A program made the translations under genes and the position numbers. A stretch of DNA of 64,000 nucleotides, taken from positions 78,339,081 through 78,403,080 of the forward strand of contig JAHLJT010008756.1 of assembly GCA_031308135.1 (NCBI GenBank). The letters run 5' to 3'. The DNA is from Acheta domesticus. Taxonomy: Eukaryota > Arthropoda > Insecta > Orthoptera > Gryllidae. This document shows positions 1-12,322 of this stretch, piece by piece. Under the pieces are notes generated by a model, which did not search any database, was not told where the DNA came from, and saw nothing but the letters and a program-made list of their open reading frames with translations. How positions within the stretch are numbered: position 1 is the first letter of the stretch; each line of letters starts with the position of its first letter.

Positions 1-400
1 CCGGTCACGGGCATTGTGCGAGATTCGTCACGCTCTCCCGGCGCCGCCGGCGCTGCCGACGTTTCCTTATCAGTAGCTGGGAGCAGCTGAGAGCAGGAGG
101 GGACCTTACCTGGGATGATGACGCGCGCGGAGGGGGAGAGAGAGTGGCGAACGGACGCGAGAGAAGGTTTTGTGACGCTGAAGTGAGAGGTTGTGAGTCA
201 GTAACGAGGGAGGGAGGGAGGTTCTTGGGAATCAGGTGTTGTGGTGACAGAAGCTGGAGGAGGACGGAGCGGCCGCGCCTGTGTCTCGGGACGGTGGAAT
301 TTGGCGCCGTTTCCGAGAATTTGTGCTGCCAAGTCGTAAGCCAGGGCGTATGCCGCCGCCCCTGTTCGCCGTAATTTCGCGGCATTTGGTCGAGGCTATT
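1..400 (-). other. Candidate 5' exon of a gene leaving the window on the left
   Basis: This GC- and CpG-rich block stands out against the AT-rich DNA that follows. On the minus strand it carries a near-perfect splice donor, CAG|GTAAGG, with the exon ending at 110 and the intron running toward position 1. An open minus-strand frame with an ATG at 385 reads through to the donor. Its product is proline- and serine-rich, has no domain I recognise, and may be 5' UTR read by chance. A CpG-rich first exon followed by a strong donor is typical of an animal gene start, so the gene body would lie beyond the left edge. No TATA box is obvious. The splice site is seen directly; the gene is inferred. Confidence 0.3.
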
Positions 401-2004
401 GCCTACAAACTGAGGTCGGTGTCCGGTCTTTTAATAGTTCCTCATAGTTTTCTTTCGCCACGAACTGCCACGATTGCGCGAAACCTCGAGATTGCAGTTT
501 TCACAAGAGGTGTAACGAAGTCTAATAAAACTAGTAATGTAAAAATGCAGATGTGTTTTACGGTGGCAAGAGAGAAAATAATTTCATAGTAACTGTAGTG
601 GTCATCGGTATACAGTAAAGGGACTGAGAATTTTGATGCATTTGGCTATAAAATACAGGTTAATGTAATGATCATGCAGTTTACTGTCAGAGATTGTTTT
701 TTCGGGCTATTAATATTCTTATTAAATTACTGATATATTCTTCCCTTGGTATTTATATAGTAACTTTGTACTATTTGCAGACGATATTTGAAGTTGTGTA
801 TCTTCTTGAGGGAAGAACATCACTGATTTTGGAAGAAATCTTATGTTAATAAAATGCAAGCCAATTTCTGTTCTTTAAAGAGAACATTTTGGATGATAGT
901 GTTAAACCAAACTCAATTTCGATATAAATTCGAGCTATTAATTAATAATTAAAAGTGTTATAAAATTATATTTGCTATGAACTGTTGAAGAATTTAAGAG
1001 ATCTTAAATATGTCAAAATATGTGTAATAAATGGTAATTTTCTATAGTTTTTCATGAAATTTCTTTTGAATCTTTTGTGTTTTCAAAAATATCTTTGTTC
1101 ATTTTAATTGAATACCAAATATTCTTTCGTAATTTTAGAGAATTTTGTGCAAGAAATTATATATGAATGTTGATGCAGTATATGTTGAGGGACAGTTAAC
1201 TGCAATTTTCGTAAACAGAAAGTACTACGACACTTTGTCATGCGAAATGCATGTGTTCTTCCCTCTGATGTGACTTAACGTGCACTCTTCATCCCACTAG
1301 GGATTTCATTCATTCAATTTGTTGAATTTCAGTTTATTTTGTCAGAGAAGATATTTCTGTCTATTCTAATATGTGCCAATTTTAAAATTAATATATGATA
1401 ATTTTGCAGATGATTTTCCCTTTTGATGTTTTTTAAATATTGTTAAATGATTTCTTCGCTTGTTATTTTAGTGTCAATGTTATTGTCATTCTGTAAGTTT
1501 TGTTTTGATTTCAACGCGTATCTAATTATATGTTGTTCTGTGGTCACGACTTTGTGTTTTTTTTTTCGAAATTTTCAGATGAGCCACGATCCCACGAGAA
1601 TCCCCCGCAACCGACGAGAGTGGTTTCAATATAGCAACAGGAGTTATCCATTTTTATCGATACCAGGCCGCGGCAATAACAGGTTTTCAGCCAAAAATTC
1701 GCCGTTTTCCGCACACGATTGCTTAACGCACACGTTCTCTTCTTATGAAGTAGCTAGAAAGTAAAAATGTAAGTAGTAAGCGAGAGAGTAAAAATGTGTG
1801 TGGTCATTTCATTTAACATGTTATTATGTACCTGGGAACATTCGCACAAGCAACAATAAAACTTTTGGAAATAATAAAATAGGCATATTTTTATCCTTAT
1901 TAAAGGGTAACGACGTGCCTGTACGGGAGAATATAATTTAAGGGTAAAGACATGCCTATAAGGTGTAAGGTCCAAAATCAATTCATCGAAACTTCTGAAC
2001 AACA
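401..2004. other. AT-rich intergenic or intronic DNA
   Basis: AT-rich sequence with only short chance open frames. I see no RNA gene, repeat family or splice-bounded coding segment that I can support. Confidence 0.5.
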
Positions 2005-2265
2005 ATGCTCTACTTAGTCGGTACGTTTCGCAAACTCAGCATTTTAAAGCCACCGTCTCGTACCCCAAGGCGCGTTCTTTCCTTACGCGCCATCGCATTC
2101 CGTGTGCCTTTCCCACACGTTACGTCCTCGCTTCTGATCGCCCACCGCAAGGCATCGACCGTCTCGGCCGCCGCCGCCGCCGCCTCCGCAGCCGCGGCCA
2201 CCGCTCAGCCACACCGCTGCCCGGAACGCCTCAAAGAGCGAAATTCCTGCTCCAGAGTTTCATAA
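2005..2265. other. Small GC-rich island with GCC-type triplets
   Basis: A short GC-rich patch in AT-rich surroundings, with a run of GCC/GCA triplets at about 2166-2200 that would read as polyalanine on either strand. No flanking splice sites convincingly make it an exon. It may be an unmethylated regulatory island or a relic of one. Confidence 0.3.
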
Positions 2266-3440
2266 AGTGGGGATAAAAAGCGATGGTATCCGAGAAACTC
2301 GAACGAATATTCCGCCGTTGTTTTGTTTCTTCTTCTCTCTCTCTCTCTCCCTCCCTCAGGGGTGTCTTTAGGACTTCAAGTATTGGACAGAAGTCTCAAG
2401 AAAGTGTCCGTATTGCAAATCATAAGCGATGAGGAACGAGTTGGTTTTGTTCGTTTTTGTTTGAGAGAAAAGGACACGGATATTACCGAAGTTTTAGAAG
2501 ATTATTTTTATACAATGCAAGTCGATGTTACAATTTTGGAAGTTCTGTGATTAAAGATTACATGTAAATCGTTGATAATATTTTTCCTGGAATTATTCTT
2601 TTATTGAAAATATGAGGAAGAGTGTGGTCAATACGCTTGCTGCTGGAATGTACAGATACGTATTTAGAAAATGTTTTGTTAAAATGTTTTTCAGGGTAGA
2701 GTTTATTTTGTGCGTCGTCTCATATCAACAGAAAAATCAGTGATATAAAAGTTTTGAAATATTCGTCTTCTACGCAAAGGAGCTTAAACGAGTTCATGAA
2801 TCCTGTTGTATTTATTAAAACGGCTCATCGTTTATACGAACGGTCCTCTTAAAAACTTCTTTAAAACTCTAAAATAAAATAAAGATGGCTATTAGCAAAA
2901 AAATAACAAACAACTATAAGGAAATGAAAAGCAAAATATTTCTCTACAATTTGAAATCCGAGTTAAAGATCAAAATTACGTTTTAATTAAGTAATTCAAT
3001 TTAAATAATATTGTACTAAGTAGCATGACATAACAAAGCAAAATTTTATTAAAGACCAATAAATTATATTGTCGTTTCACGTGGGTTGAGGACATACCGG
3101 ACAATGATGCTTTTAAAAATCGTAATTGACAAAAAATATTGTTCATGAATGTGTGGAAATTGAATTCAAAGGTGGTCGCTAATGACCAAATGTTAAATAA
3201 CATAAAAAATATGCACAAAAATATTTACACAATGTTCATATTTGCTGAAACTGAAACCGATCAGTTCGAGTCCTGTAACACTAGTTCTTTAATCTTCAAT
3301 GTTACCGCAGGTAACGGCAGTTTAATTCTATTCTCATTCCTTATTAATTTGAGTAATTCAAGAAAGTACTAGAACCGATTACCAAATTATGACAAACAAA
3401 CCCCCGTAGTTCTGAAACAAGCCGGAATTTAAATTCCTGT
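2266..3440. other. AT-rich DNA with a short CT tract
   Basis: Nothing coding is recognised here. A (TC)n tract lies at about 2333-2360. A 75-codon open frame at 2323-2550 starts inside this tract and matches nothing I know. Confidence 0.45.
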
Positions 3441-3519
3441 TTTTTGGCCCGCTATCCTACAAGGCTAGTTACTCCAGGAGAACAGCCTTATGAATTTTGG
3501 GAAGTCAAGTACCCGGATC

Positions 3520-3810
3520 CGATTACTCGGTCACCGCGCAGCGTCGGCGGGGATGGGCGCGGGGGCGGCCAGGCCCCGGGCGAACGGAGCTGCGGGCCGG
3601 GCCCCGGGTCTGGGCGGCGGGGGCGGGGGCGGGCGTGGGCGATCGATACGCCTCCGCCCCCTCGCCCGGGGCGACGAGCGCGGGGGCGGGCCCGGCCGCG
3701 GGCGCCCGAAACCACCCGTCACGTGATTACACTCTCTCTCGCGGCCCGGGATCGCCGCCCCGCAGACACCGCCGCCGCCGCCGCCGCCACTCGCCAGGTC
3801 CAGAATTTCG
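3520..3810. other. GC-rich island with GGGGCG/GGCG runs
   Basis: Strongly GC-rich and CpG-rich, with GGGGGCGG-type boxes and a CCG-triplet run at about 3770-3788. All frames on both strands stay open, which is expected for such composition and is not evidence of a gene. A SINE-A fragment begins immediately after it. It could be a CpG-island promoter, but no TATA box or clear start is visible. Confidence 0.35.
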
Positions 3811-3825
3811 CCTCTCGTCGGACTG

Positions 3826-3966
3826 CTCTGATCGGTAGTTTTCCGTGGTTTCTCCTATTAATACGTGGCGAATGCCGGGGCAGTATCCTAAAAACAGGTG
3901 CATGGACCCCGCGTGATCTTCCCTTCCTCCTATCCCTGTCCTCACACACTTACATACTTATATGGA
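3826..3966 (+). repeat. SINE-A fragment (body only)
   Basis: This shares its core with the copies at 7893-8335, 45090-45375 and 60505-60830. The hallmark is GATCGGTAGTTTTCCGTGG, followed by a GGCGAATGCCGGGGCAGT-like block and a CACACTTACATACTTA-like stretch. The tRNA-like head is missing and the 3' tail is absent. The four copies differ by many substitutions, so the family is old. Confidence 0.7.
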
Positions 3967-3975
3967 CTTTAATAC

Positions 3976-4950
3976 ATTTTTATTAAATATGTTAATCCTT
4001 TAATTTTAATTTTTTACGTGGATACTTTCTCGAACAATGCCAAACGTGGCACGAAGTAAGCAAATGAATAAGATTGATTTTTACCAATATATGTCTTTGA
4101 ACCTATGACAGACTATTCTTTGTTTAGTGCAATACATCATAGGCTGAATTCGGTACGTTTTCTCGTGAGTCGCAAGCTTTCAAAATCGATATGCCGATTC
4201 TCGGTAAGTGCACGACATTTCCAAGAAAAAATTCCCCCCACCGGTTAAAGTTCAAACTGTCTCATAACGCCAAGTAAGTGCTCCGCACAGACGAACATTC
4301 GTTCTAACATAAAACTGCAGCTTTATTAAAAATCTTAAAATGAGCTGCAAATTTAAATAATTAATCCCACAAAAATTGTGTTAGGTAATAATCTTTCTAA
4401 GAAGGCTTCCAAAGCTTTTATCTGCTAATAAATACTATACGGAATTTTAAGAACAATTTCAAAGAACTTCCTCTTCAGATCTAACTAAACACATTATATG
4501 AATAGTTCGTGACTGAAAATAAGCGTTAAAATGTTATGAAGATTAAAATTCATAATCGAATATTATAACTTTAAAAACTTTAATTTGTTCTTATATAATG
4601 TAAGGACAAACACTCCTGACATTTTACACATTTCGCTTTTTATATTGTTTACAAATCTATTGTGCTAAACAATCTTCTTTCACTCATTTTGTAGTTTTTC
4701 ACATTCAGATTAAATGTTTTCGTATTACAAAGTAGTAAATATTTCAACACGACGGCGATAGCTACGAACAAAAACGAGACGATCGGTTTCTTCAACCTAA
4801 CTGACACGAGAGTAAATTTGAATAACGTATCTAATATCCCGCAGTGCGGTAGTTTCCATATGCACATCACGTAAAATAATTCGTTTGATGTCACGATGAA
4901 TCTTTCGCAAAAGCAACGCTGCGCATGAGCGGAATGAATGAGTATAGCAT
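3976..4950. other. AT-rich DNA upstream of a candidate promoter
   Basis: No coding segment, tandem array or recognised repeat. It lies just upstream of the TATA-type promoter at 5010. Confidence 0.4.
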
Positions 4951-5009
4951 TTATCACTCCATGTGATTGTTCCCAAGAGAACGCTTGAAACGGTGGGTAG
5001 CCGTGAATG

Positions 5010-5109
5010 TATAAAAGGGAATGGGAAAGACTTAAGACAATACGGTAGCAATCACACGCTAGAAGAACTTAAACAAGAGAGGCTATAAACTAGAGAAACC
5101 TGTAATTAG
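5010..5109 (+). promoter_or_regulatory. TATA-type promoter with short noncoding first exon
   Basis: A perfect TATAAAAG box lies at 5010-5017. Counting about 30 bases downstream puts transcription start near 5040. From there to 5109 no ATG occurs, and the segment ends in a consensus donor TTAG|GTAAGT with the GT at 5110. The result is a roughly 70-base noncoding first exon followed by an intron, the usual layout of a TATA-containing insect gene with an intron in its 5' UTR. The coding exon is not identifiable downstream, where the next 2 kb is AT-rich without a clear acceptor-bounded frame. The motifs are seen; the transcription unit is inferred. Confidence 0.4.
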
Positions 5110-5115
5110 GTAAGT

Positions 5116-7210
5116 ATCCCCTCAACTGAACTACGAACGGAATATCCACCGTGCGCTGACCTCTACTCCGATCGATGGAGTCTAATTCCAGTGAGCTAAT
5201 AATGAAAGGAAGCCGAGAATGTCAAGAATCAACGCGAGGCTCGTCCAAAAGCAAGGCAGGGTGCTCCACGCAAACTCCGGGAGAGTTATTTATTTAAAGT
5301 CTAATCAAAATTGTTGAAGGCAACTTCGAGGTGTCTGGGAACGTCGTCGTTCGTACACTACATCATTTCTCTGGAAGCTGTACCGCGTGGTTATTTCTGG
5401 TGAGGTTGGAAGATTGCGTGCAAAATTGGTAATCATAATGTGTGATTGCGTTGGAAGTAAAAATTTTACATTTTGAAAAGAAGTAAGTTGGAACAAATGG
5501 AAATACATGGGAAAATTATAAAATGAAAGTATGCTAGAATGCATTAATTCAAAATCTTTAATCGTGACTTTACATAACAGGAAAATAATTCAAATGTACT
5601 AAAGAAATGGAGAAATGAAAAAAAATAAGCGTTTTATGATAAATGAAATTATAATTATACTACATAAAGTATTCAAATAACTCTGGTATACGTCTTAGTC
5701 CTTCACTCACAGTTTGACTTCTGCTTTAACATTCGGAATAAAGAAGATTTTATTTGAGTCAGAAACTACTGCTGCAAAATGTTTATCTGATTTTACCAGA
5801 ACAATTTTAGAGAATTCTAGAACAAACTTTGGTACATTTTAAGAATCTAAATCGCAATTTGGTAGATGGTTAAGACAGCGACGGAAATCATCAATAGCAA
5901 ATTCAATTTCTCAAGGCTGCAAGATTCGATTGGCACTATATTTAGCAGAATCTTTCTAAAATATTCTGAAATAATTTTACAAACTTTTTAGGGTAGTTCA
6001 TCACCATGAACGATGAAACGCTCGAAAAGACTATACTGTATTTCCAACATAATATTAATTGTTGCTTTACTAATTAAATTGTTGATAATACTAGTTTTAT
6101 AATGAAACACATTTTAAAAACGAATATCTATTGGTATTTTTTCATGCAACTGTCTATGATCAAGAATATACGAGTCCCTCTGTATTACATTTAAAATTTA
6201 TTTTTATTACAAAACTACATAGCACAATTAAAAATATTAACGAGACTTTTAGTCTCGCCAGATGGAATGAATACGATACGCCTCACTAAATAAATTACTA
6301 TAGTGTAAAATATTACTTCTAAACAACATCTATTCATTATTTTAACATCAGATGTATAATTGTTTGAGGATTATTCAGATCTATAATTATTAAAAATTTC
6401 AATATACCTATTTCTACTTTTAAAGTTCAGACTAATGGGATTTTAATATGGCGTAGTATATTAACAATTTAGAGAAATGCGTGCATTGAATAAATAGTGG
6501 TCTCATTTACATATTAAGTAGGCAATTAAAGCATTTGTTTAATTACCCGAAAGATATGGAAGTGCTAATTACACTTTCATTCTAGTCGAGTGATAAAGGA
6601 TTAATTTTCGTAATTTTGGAACGAAACATCTTGGAATTAATGACATCTTCCAATAAAAAACAATTATCCTTCCACCCTTTTAGCACTTATGTCAAATTAG
6701 AGTTATGTTACACCTCGATTCAACGAAGCCAGTCAAGGACAAACGTAAGCATGCAACACGGCTGACAATCTATATTATGTCGAAATGCATTAATGATTGC
6801 AACAACTTGGAAACCAAGTATGTTCGTATAAGCAACTTACTTTCAATTATCTTCCTTAATTTACAACTTGTCTCTTCTTATTTTGTAAATATATCTATGT
6901 TTCAATGTTTCTTAGGAAATTGACCGAAAGGTACGAAATCATGTAGAAATTCTGTTTTTGAAATTACAATTTTTGACTGGTATCTATTGATGTATTTTGT
7001 GTTTATTTCATAATAGCCTAAATTGCCTAAAAGTATTTATTTTGAACACTTTCATATTTTCTTCTTCATTATAATTGAAATAATGAAAAGTTATTAAATT
7101 AATTAGTAGTTTTTCTTAGCGTAGTCGCAAACTGTGTCTTTATGCATTTTTACTTCAAATTTTCACGGCACCAGCCTCACTCCGTATTCCTTCCATCAAC
7201 TATAACGATT
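5116..7210. other. AT-rich DNA, possible intron
   Basis: Apart from a degraded dispersed-repeat match at about 5850-6190, nothing is recognised. If the promoter at 5010 is real, this would be intron or downstream DNA. A small perfect hairpin (CGAGAC/GTCTCG) lies at 6241-6257. Confidence 0.4.
5850..6190 (+). repeat. Degraded dispersed repeat, related to 44750-45035
   Basis: The best-preserved match to 44950-45035 is an AATATCTAT...TTTTTCATG...GAGTCC sequence in the same order, with weaker similarity upstream (AGAATCTTTCTAAAATATT region). The element class is unknown. There are no coding remains and the ends cannot be placed. Confidence 0.35.
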
Positions 7211-7329
7211 CCAAAATGAAACTTGCACATCCTTTTTTCTATTCATATCGCCTCATCCCCTCCCCCATCAACTCAGTTCCTCAGGCCCTATCTCATCCCA
7301 CATTCATCTTCCCTTTTCGCGTTCCCTCT

Positions 7330-7720
7330 TTCTTTTCCGCGGCTACTTTCGCAGGCCTTCTACGCCACCTCGTCCGTCCCCTCCCCGCCCCGTCCCAGCC
7401 ACCCCGGCGCCTCAGCCGTCGCACTTTACTACCCATCAAGCTGTCTCCTAAACCCGGGCGGCGGCGGGCTGTAATATTCATGCGCGCACTTTTATATATA
7501 CGCTTCTCCGGCTAACAAGCCCGGCAGTAAAACCCGCCCGTGAGCTGCGGTCGCGGCGCGGGCGGTGGCGGCGGCCGTGGCGGCGGCGGCGGCAGCGGCG
7601 GCGGCGGCGGCGACGACCACGCTCGGTTGGGCATTCGATGCAGCCGCTGACGGCCGGGGCATCCCCGCGGAGGAACCGTCACCTGCCTCACCTCGTTGCA
7701 CCGCGTCGAGTCCCACTCCG
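7330..7720 (+). other. GC island around a candidate promoter
   Basis: A CpG-rich island with a CGG/GGC triplet tract at about 7562-7612, just downstream of the TATA box at 7493. The triplet tract would lie in the 5' UTR of the inferred transcript. Open frames here are compositional. Confidence 0.45.
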
Positions 7721-7857
7721 TGAACTACTGTGTTGTATTCGTAGTTTCGGCTTTGTCTGTTCCGTCAGATTATTTTTTGCTCGATTGAATTAAAACTTGT
7801 GGCTTGATTGATTGATTGTTAGTGATTCCTGGTCAAATGTTAAGGTCATTAGTTCCG
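7493..7857 (+). promoter_or_regulatory. TATA plus CAGT initiator, with candidate 5' UTR exon
   Basis: TATATATA at 7493-7500 is followed by GGCAGTAA with its A at 7526, a spacing of about 33 bases. That matches the arthropod TATA-to-initiator (TCAGT-like) arrangement. Downstream is a GC-rich leader with a CGG tract. A consensus donor, GTAAGT, begins at about 7857 and would close a first exon of roughly 330 bases. A SINE-A copy starts about 35 bases later, as if inside the intron. The only open frame from an ATG in the leader is short, so I read the exon as noncoding. The motifs are seen; transcription is inferred. Confidence 0.4.
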
Positions 7858-7892
7858 TAAGTGTAATGCATGTTTCTGCCTCGGGAGATGGC

Positions 7893-8335
7893 GGTGATCT
7901 TCCCCCTGCACCGGTATCGACCTACTGTTGGTCAGCGGTTGTTTCCCTCAACCAGGTATCTCCCACCAGCGCGGCACCGCCCCACCCGGGACAAGCTCTA
8001 AGCTCCCGACCGGCCTCCCGGTATGTGTGGTAGTGTAGTGCATGTTAGTGTAAGTAAGAAGTGAGGATAGGACAAGGAAGAGGTAGGAAAGATCGGGCGC
8101 GATCTGTCGTCCATTTGTTAGGGTACTGCTCCAGCATTCGCCTGGTGTTAATCCGAGAAACCACGGAAAACTCCCGATCACAGCAGCCGTCCATTATAAT
8201 TCTGCTCCAGAGAGCGACTGAATTTCACCTAGCTGACAAGCTAGTGATGAAATTCCTGCCGGGACTCGAACCTAGGACCTTCCGGTCAAAGGCACTGCAG
8301 TGACATCAGTTAATACGCTGAGCCACCTCTCCCGG
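7893..8335 (-). repeat. SINE-A, near full length
   Basis: This is the most complete copy of a tRNA-derived SINE, in reverse orientation. On the minus strand it starts with a tRNA-like head: box A lies at 8315-8325 (TGGCTCAGCGT) and box B at 8262-8272 (GGTTCGAGTCC). The body contains GGGAGTTTTCCGTGGTTTC, and the 3' domain reads GCGCTGGTGGGAGATACCTGG. The same 3' domain occurs at 54774 and 54947. RNA polymerase III would transcribe such an element; amplification would need a partner LINE not identified here. Confidence 0.75.
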
Positions 8336-8373
8336 TTCTTGCAGCTTTGGTGGTGTGTGCGGCTTTGGTGATG

Positions 8374-8560
8374 TACCGGGTGGTTAGCGTATCTTATTAG
8401 CGTGTTTTACCCAAGTTAGCAGATTCAAACCCGAACGAAGCTCATTATTTTTAAATACTTCGTACGCCTTTAATCGGAGGGGAAGTAAAACTGGCTGTTG
8501 CATGATGTAGATTAACTGCATGCAAGAGCCTAAGAGAAGTCTCTGAAAATTCAAATTGTC
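8374..8560 (+). repeat. tRNA-derived SINE, family C
   Basis: The tRNA-like head has box A at 8381-8391 (TGGTTAGCGTA) and box B at 8421-8431 (AGATTCAAACC). It is followed by a conserved-looking SINE body (AATCGGAGGGGAAGTAAA...). It lies directly downstream of the reverse SINE-A, making a SINE pair. The region up to about 8680 (GAAGAGCATGTC...ATGAGCC) weakly resembles 60985-61030 (GAAGAGCACGCC...CTGAGCC) and may be part of its 3' end. Confidence 0.6.
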
Positions 8561-8689
8561 AGTTTTGTGGCCCTTTTTTCTCTGTTAGACGTGAAAGCAG
8601 CGTGGTGTAATTTCCGTGGTCAGGCGGAAGAGCATGTCTGAAGTCATGAGCCACTTCACGGAAAATAAGACGTAATATTGATTTGAACT

Positions 8690-11600
8690 GAACTTGGATT
8701 TAACTTCCAAGTGCGTCTACTCATTTTTCCTTCTTTGATATTACTTGGTAGTTTACAGGTTCCTTTTCTGAAAGACGTCGTCTGGTGGTATTTTGATGTG
8801 TCAGAAGCAATATTCACCTGTTCAACATTCACACATCATACATTCGATTCAGTCGCTGAGGCTAGTGATATGCCTAAGTTTTATTCGTTTACATGAGTAC
8901 CTCATTTTATAGTTAAGACATCATTGCGACAACCTTAGCTCCTTGTTCGTCATCTCCATTGGTTTGCTTCGCTACATCCCTTGCGTAAGATGACACTCGC
9001 TTGTACTCTGACATCTTTTTTTTGAAAACACTATCTTCTGGTAGTATATTTGTGCGCAAATAACGAAACCCATGTGGTCAGGGTTTGTGGAGCATTCGAT
9101 TCCAACGCCGCCATCAACATCTCCGCGTTATCTCGGACGTCTTGTGAATCTCCTTCAATTACTCAGTTGTTTTCACACTTTCCTTCACATATACCATCAT
9201 GACGGAACTATCTACTTCTTATACACGCGTTATTTGTTGTCGTTCCAGTCAGATGGTGCTTATAGTTCCTGAATTAAGTTTACTATGATCTTTCCTTTTG
9301 TTGTCTAATTGTAACATGTACACATTAGTTCGAGAATTTATAGAGCTGGCTTGTCGGGTATTCCATAAAGCTGCCGCCAGCAGTACTCTCCATTTCTTGG
9401 ATAAGTTGCTTCATCTTCGTTGCCTCTTCCCTCTAACATTGTTGGAGGGAAGACGCAATGAGATGAAGCATGGCAATGAATGATGAAATTTTGCAATGTG
9501 AACCTCACAGTGAACTGCCTCCTCGTCATTCCTCCAACTCGCTTGCCTGTAGAACCTACTAACCATTCTCTCCATTGTAAATCATTTTTATATCTCTTTT
9601 GGTACATCATTTGATACATTATTTGACATTATTTGATACATTTTTGTTTCTCTCATCGGTTGCATCTGCTGCTCATTTTGCCGTCATGCATTATCTTTTC
9701 CGTCCACTGACTACACAGTTTCATTATGATCCCACTTCCTTATTAGTTTCACATTTTATATTGCGTCTCTTTCAAACCATCGATTCTTTCATTTGTAAGA
9801 ATAGTTCCATTTCTAAATTAGATTCTCGACCTTTGCCTCGTCATTATCCTTCATCGTTCCATCTGTAGATTAATCGATTGCCTATATCTTTTGTAAAATC
9901 TCCCCACATTCGTTGCGCAATTCGACTTTCCATCTTCTAATTTATTGACATCTTTGGGGGCCCATAGAATGGATCGGGCCACTACCGCATTGTGACCTCG
10001 TTGTTCGGAGAGTGCTTGATCAGATGTGTACTAGGTAGGCACTTTACAATTCCCGCTACTTCCTTCACACGCCTGAAGTAATAACTTCTATTGCTCGAAT
10101 ATTATTTCTGTCTACTTGACAGAGTGGTTGAAAGGAAAGGGGGATCCAGTCAGAGGCTTCAAATTCAGGTGATGTCACTGCTGTTGCCCATAATACTTGA
10201 GAAAAAAATTAAAATTTTTACAGCGAGAAGCAACTCAAAAGTGAGGAGCGCCATTACTTCTTACGTTATACAACGTGTGTACTGTTCTTTGTCGACTACT
10301 GCTGTGTGCTCTTTTTCCGGTTCGTTTCTTGCTAAGGATGCTACTATTTTGATCTTATTTAAGAAAGACCACATGACCACGTGTCTATCGCCTGAGTAAG
10401 TGGGAATTCTTTAACCCACCACCAGCTGTCAAGAGCTATCAAGTAGACTGAAATATTATTCGGACAATAAGTCTGTGTACTGAATGAAAGTGGCAAAATG
10501 AGAATGCCATGGAAAACACATAGCCCATCAAATTTGTAGTGTAGGCTTTGAACCTCAACTACCAAAGAAACTACACAGTGATCACCGAACGTGCATTTGG
10601 GTTTTATTTTCTTCTTTAATATTAACCTTAGCGTGACTTATTATAAACAGACTCAATTATGAAATACTAGAAGAACTCTAAATTCTAGCGTTCCATGATA
10701 GTTTGTTCGTGAAAAGTAACTACCTCCAGGTGGAACGGGTTTGTCAGTTTTTACTCTTAAACAGCGTAAATTTTGTCTTACGCACTAATTTATCACTATA
10801 TACCCACGTATTCCACATTTTTCTTCATTGAAAAATAATATCTGTTTGATATTTATTGGCAAGTGATTAAATTATTTTGAGATTATTATAAGTACAATGT
10901 ATGGCTGTGTTACAATAGGGCATAAAGCTCGTGGCCTTTTCTGTAGATTTTCAGAAGCATTAACACAACTAATAAAGACTGCTGCTAGTGAATGCCCAAA
11001 CCTGGAAGAATGCCAAATAACTCTATGCAAAATCCATAATTACTTGACGTTCCAGACTTTAGTCTAACGCAGTTTACTGACGCCACATCATGTTAAAGCA
11101 AAGGGGGCGTCGATAAAATGCGATAACGGTGGCCTTAATATGGCTACCAGGTGCGATCATATTGCATTCTTGAAGTGCCATTTACGTTGAAAACACAAAC
11201 GGCGATTTAAAAATGAATCTTTGACATATAATGGCGATATTTCTGAGCAAACGTCGTTTCTCTTATTTTTGTTAATGGAAACGTTCCTTTTCTCTCGGTA
11301 TTCTAAACATAATATATACGGTTGAGGTAAAGTTCTATAATAAAGACGGAGTCATTATTCTGGTTATTCGATATATCAATTTAATATAGTAGATAAATCA
11401 AATTACTGACGGCAATTAAAACCAGTAGTGTTACATAATAGCACAGGATTTCTCGTATTAGTTTACTGTTCTTTTCAATCGGAGCTAGATTTATTGTTCT
11501 ATCCCCGCTCTCTTCCCAGCTGCTGGCGATCACCGCCTAAAAGAAGAAAAGTTTATTATGCTACTAGTTTATAATTTTGTGCATTAATGCATTAGTACGC

Positions 11601-11900
11601 GTTTGAAAAATCGACGTTGCGATAAGGTGACAATATTTTGAAATCATAAAAACGGGAAATTTTAGTGTTTGTCACAACGATAAAAGAGGCAAAAGATAAC
11701 GTTAAACATATTTATCACATATATAAATGTTTGGAAATTAAAATTAAATGAATTAACACGTATAACTTTCATTATGTAGTAGCATTCAATTCATACCAAA
11801 CAAAGAACCCCTTAGAAGGGAACATTAGAAATAAACAAAATTACGTATTTGTTTAATTTGCACTTTCATTAATTACGAACTAGGTCAGTATTTCTCAATT
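8690..11900. other. Intergenic DNA with unresolved decayed frames
   Basis: No feature can be named. Between 8900 and 9960 the minus strand shows several broken, charged, glutamine- and methionine-rich open segments. One is a 33-codon frame starting near 9030; another is a 93-codon frame at 9338-9619. They could be an old mobile-element gag-like region, but no motif identifies them. From 9970 to 11900 I see nothing beyond AT-rich sequence. Confidence 0.35.
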
Positions 11901-11903
11901 AAG

Positions 11904-12317
11904 ATTAGGGTTGCCAACATGTCCATGTAACAGTGAAGTCATTCGATATTCGAGCCCCACCCCCCAAAAAAAAGCATCAACACATTTCTTTTAATTAATA
12001 TTTAATTAAGACTAACATCAGCTCTATTTCTTTCTTCTCTCCATTTACAATTCAAGTGAAAAGATTTTCACAAAATGCAGATGAAGATGGTCTGAGCGTC
12101 TCTTTTTTATTTTAGTCGCTAGACAGAGACACTATCATGCATGTGTGTGTCACTGGAACGATACAACGTGGCAGATGTTAGTCATGTGACAAAATAAATA
12201 AAAACAGATACTAAAAAATTACTAAAAGAAGGACATTTAAAATACAAAAGAGGACGACAGGACAACTAACGTCAATGGAAGATTGACCTTCCAAATGGAG
12301 GATGGTTGGCAACCTAA
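11904..12317. mobile_element. MITE-like element with inverted ends
   Basis: The left end reads ATTAGGGTTGCCAAC and the right end GTTGGCAACCTAA, forming short terminal inverted repeats. TTAAG flanks both sides (11899-11903 and 12318-12322), a possible target duplication. There is no coding capacity. A second right-end-like sequence at 12695-12718 (GGGACGTCTGGCTACCTTA) suggests a nested or longer relative. The superfamily is not certain. Confidence 0.5.
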
Positions 12318-12322
12318 TTAAG

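Noticed and set aside
3444..3986. 180-codon plus-strand frame through the GC island
   Set aside because: Five overlapping frames are open in the same GC-rich block, and the end of the frame runs into a SINE-A fragment.
4960..5010. Heat-shock elements upstream of the TATA box
   Set aside because: GAA and TTC-like pentamers are present but do not alternate at the required spacing.
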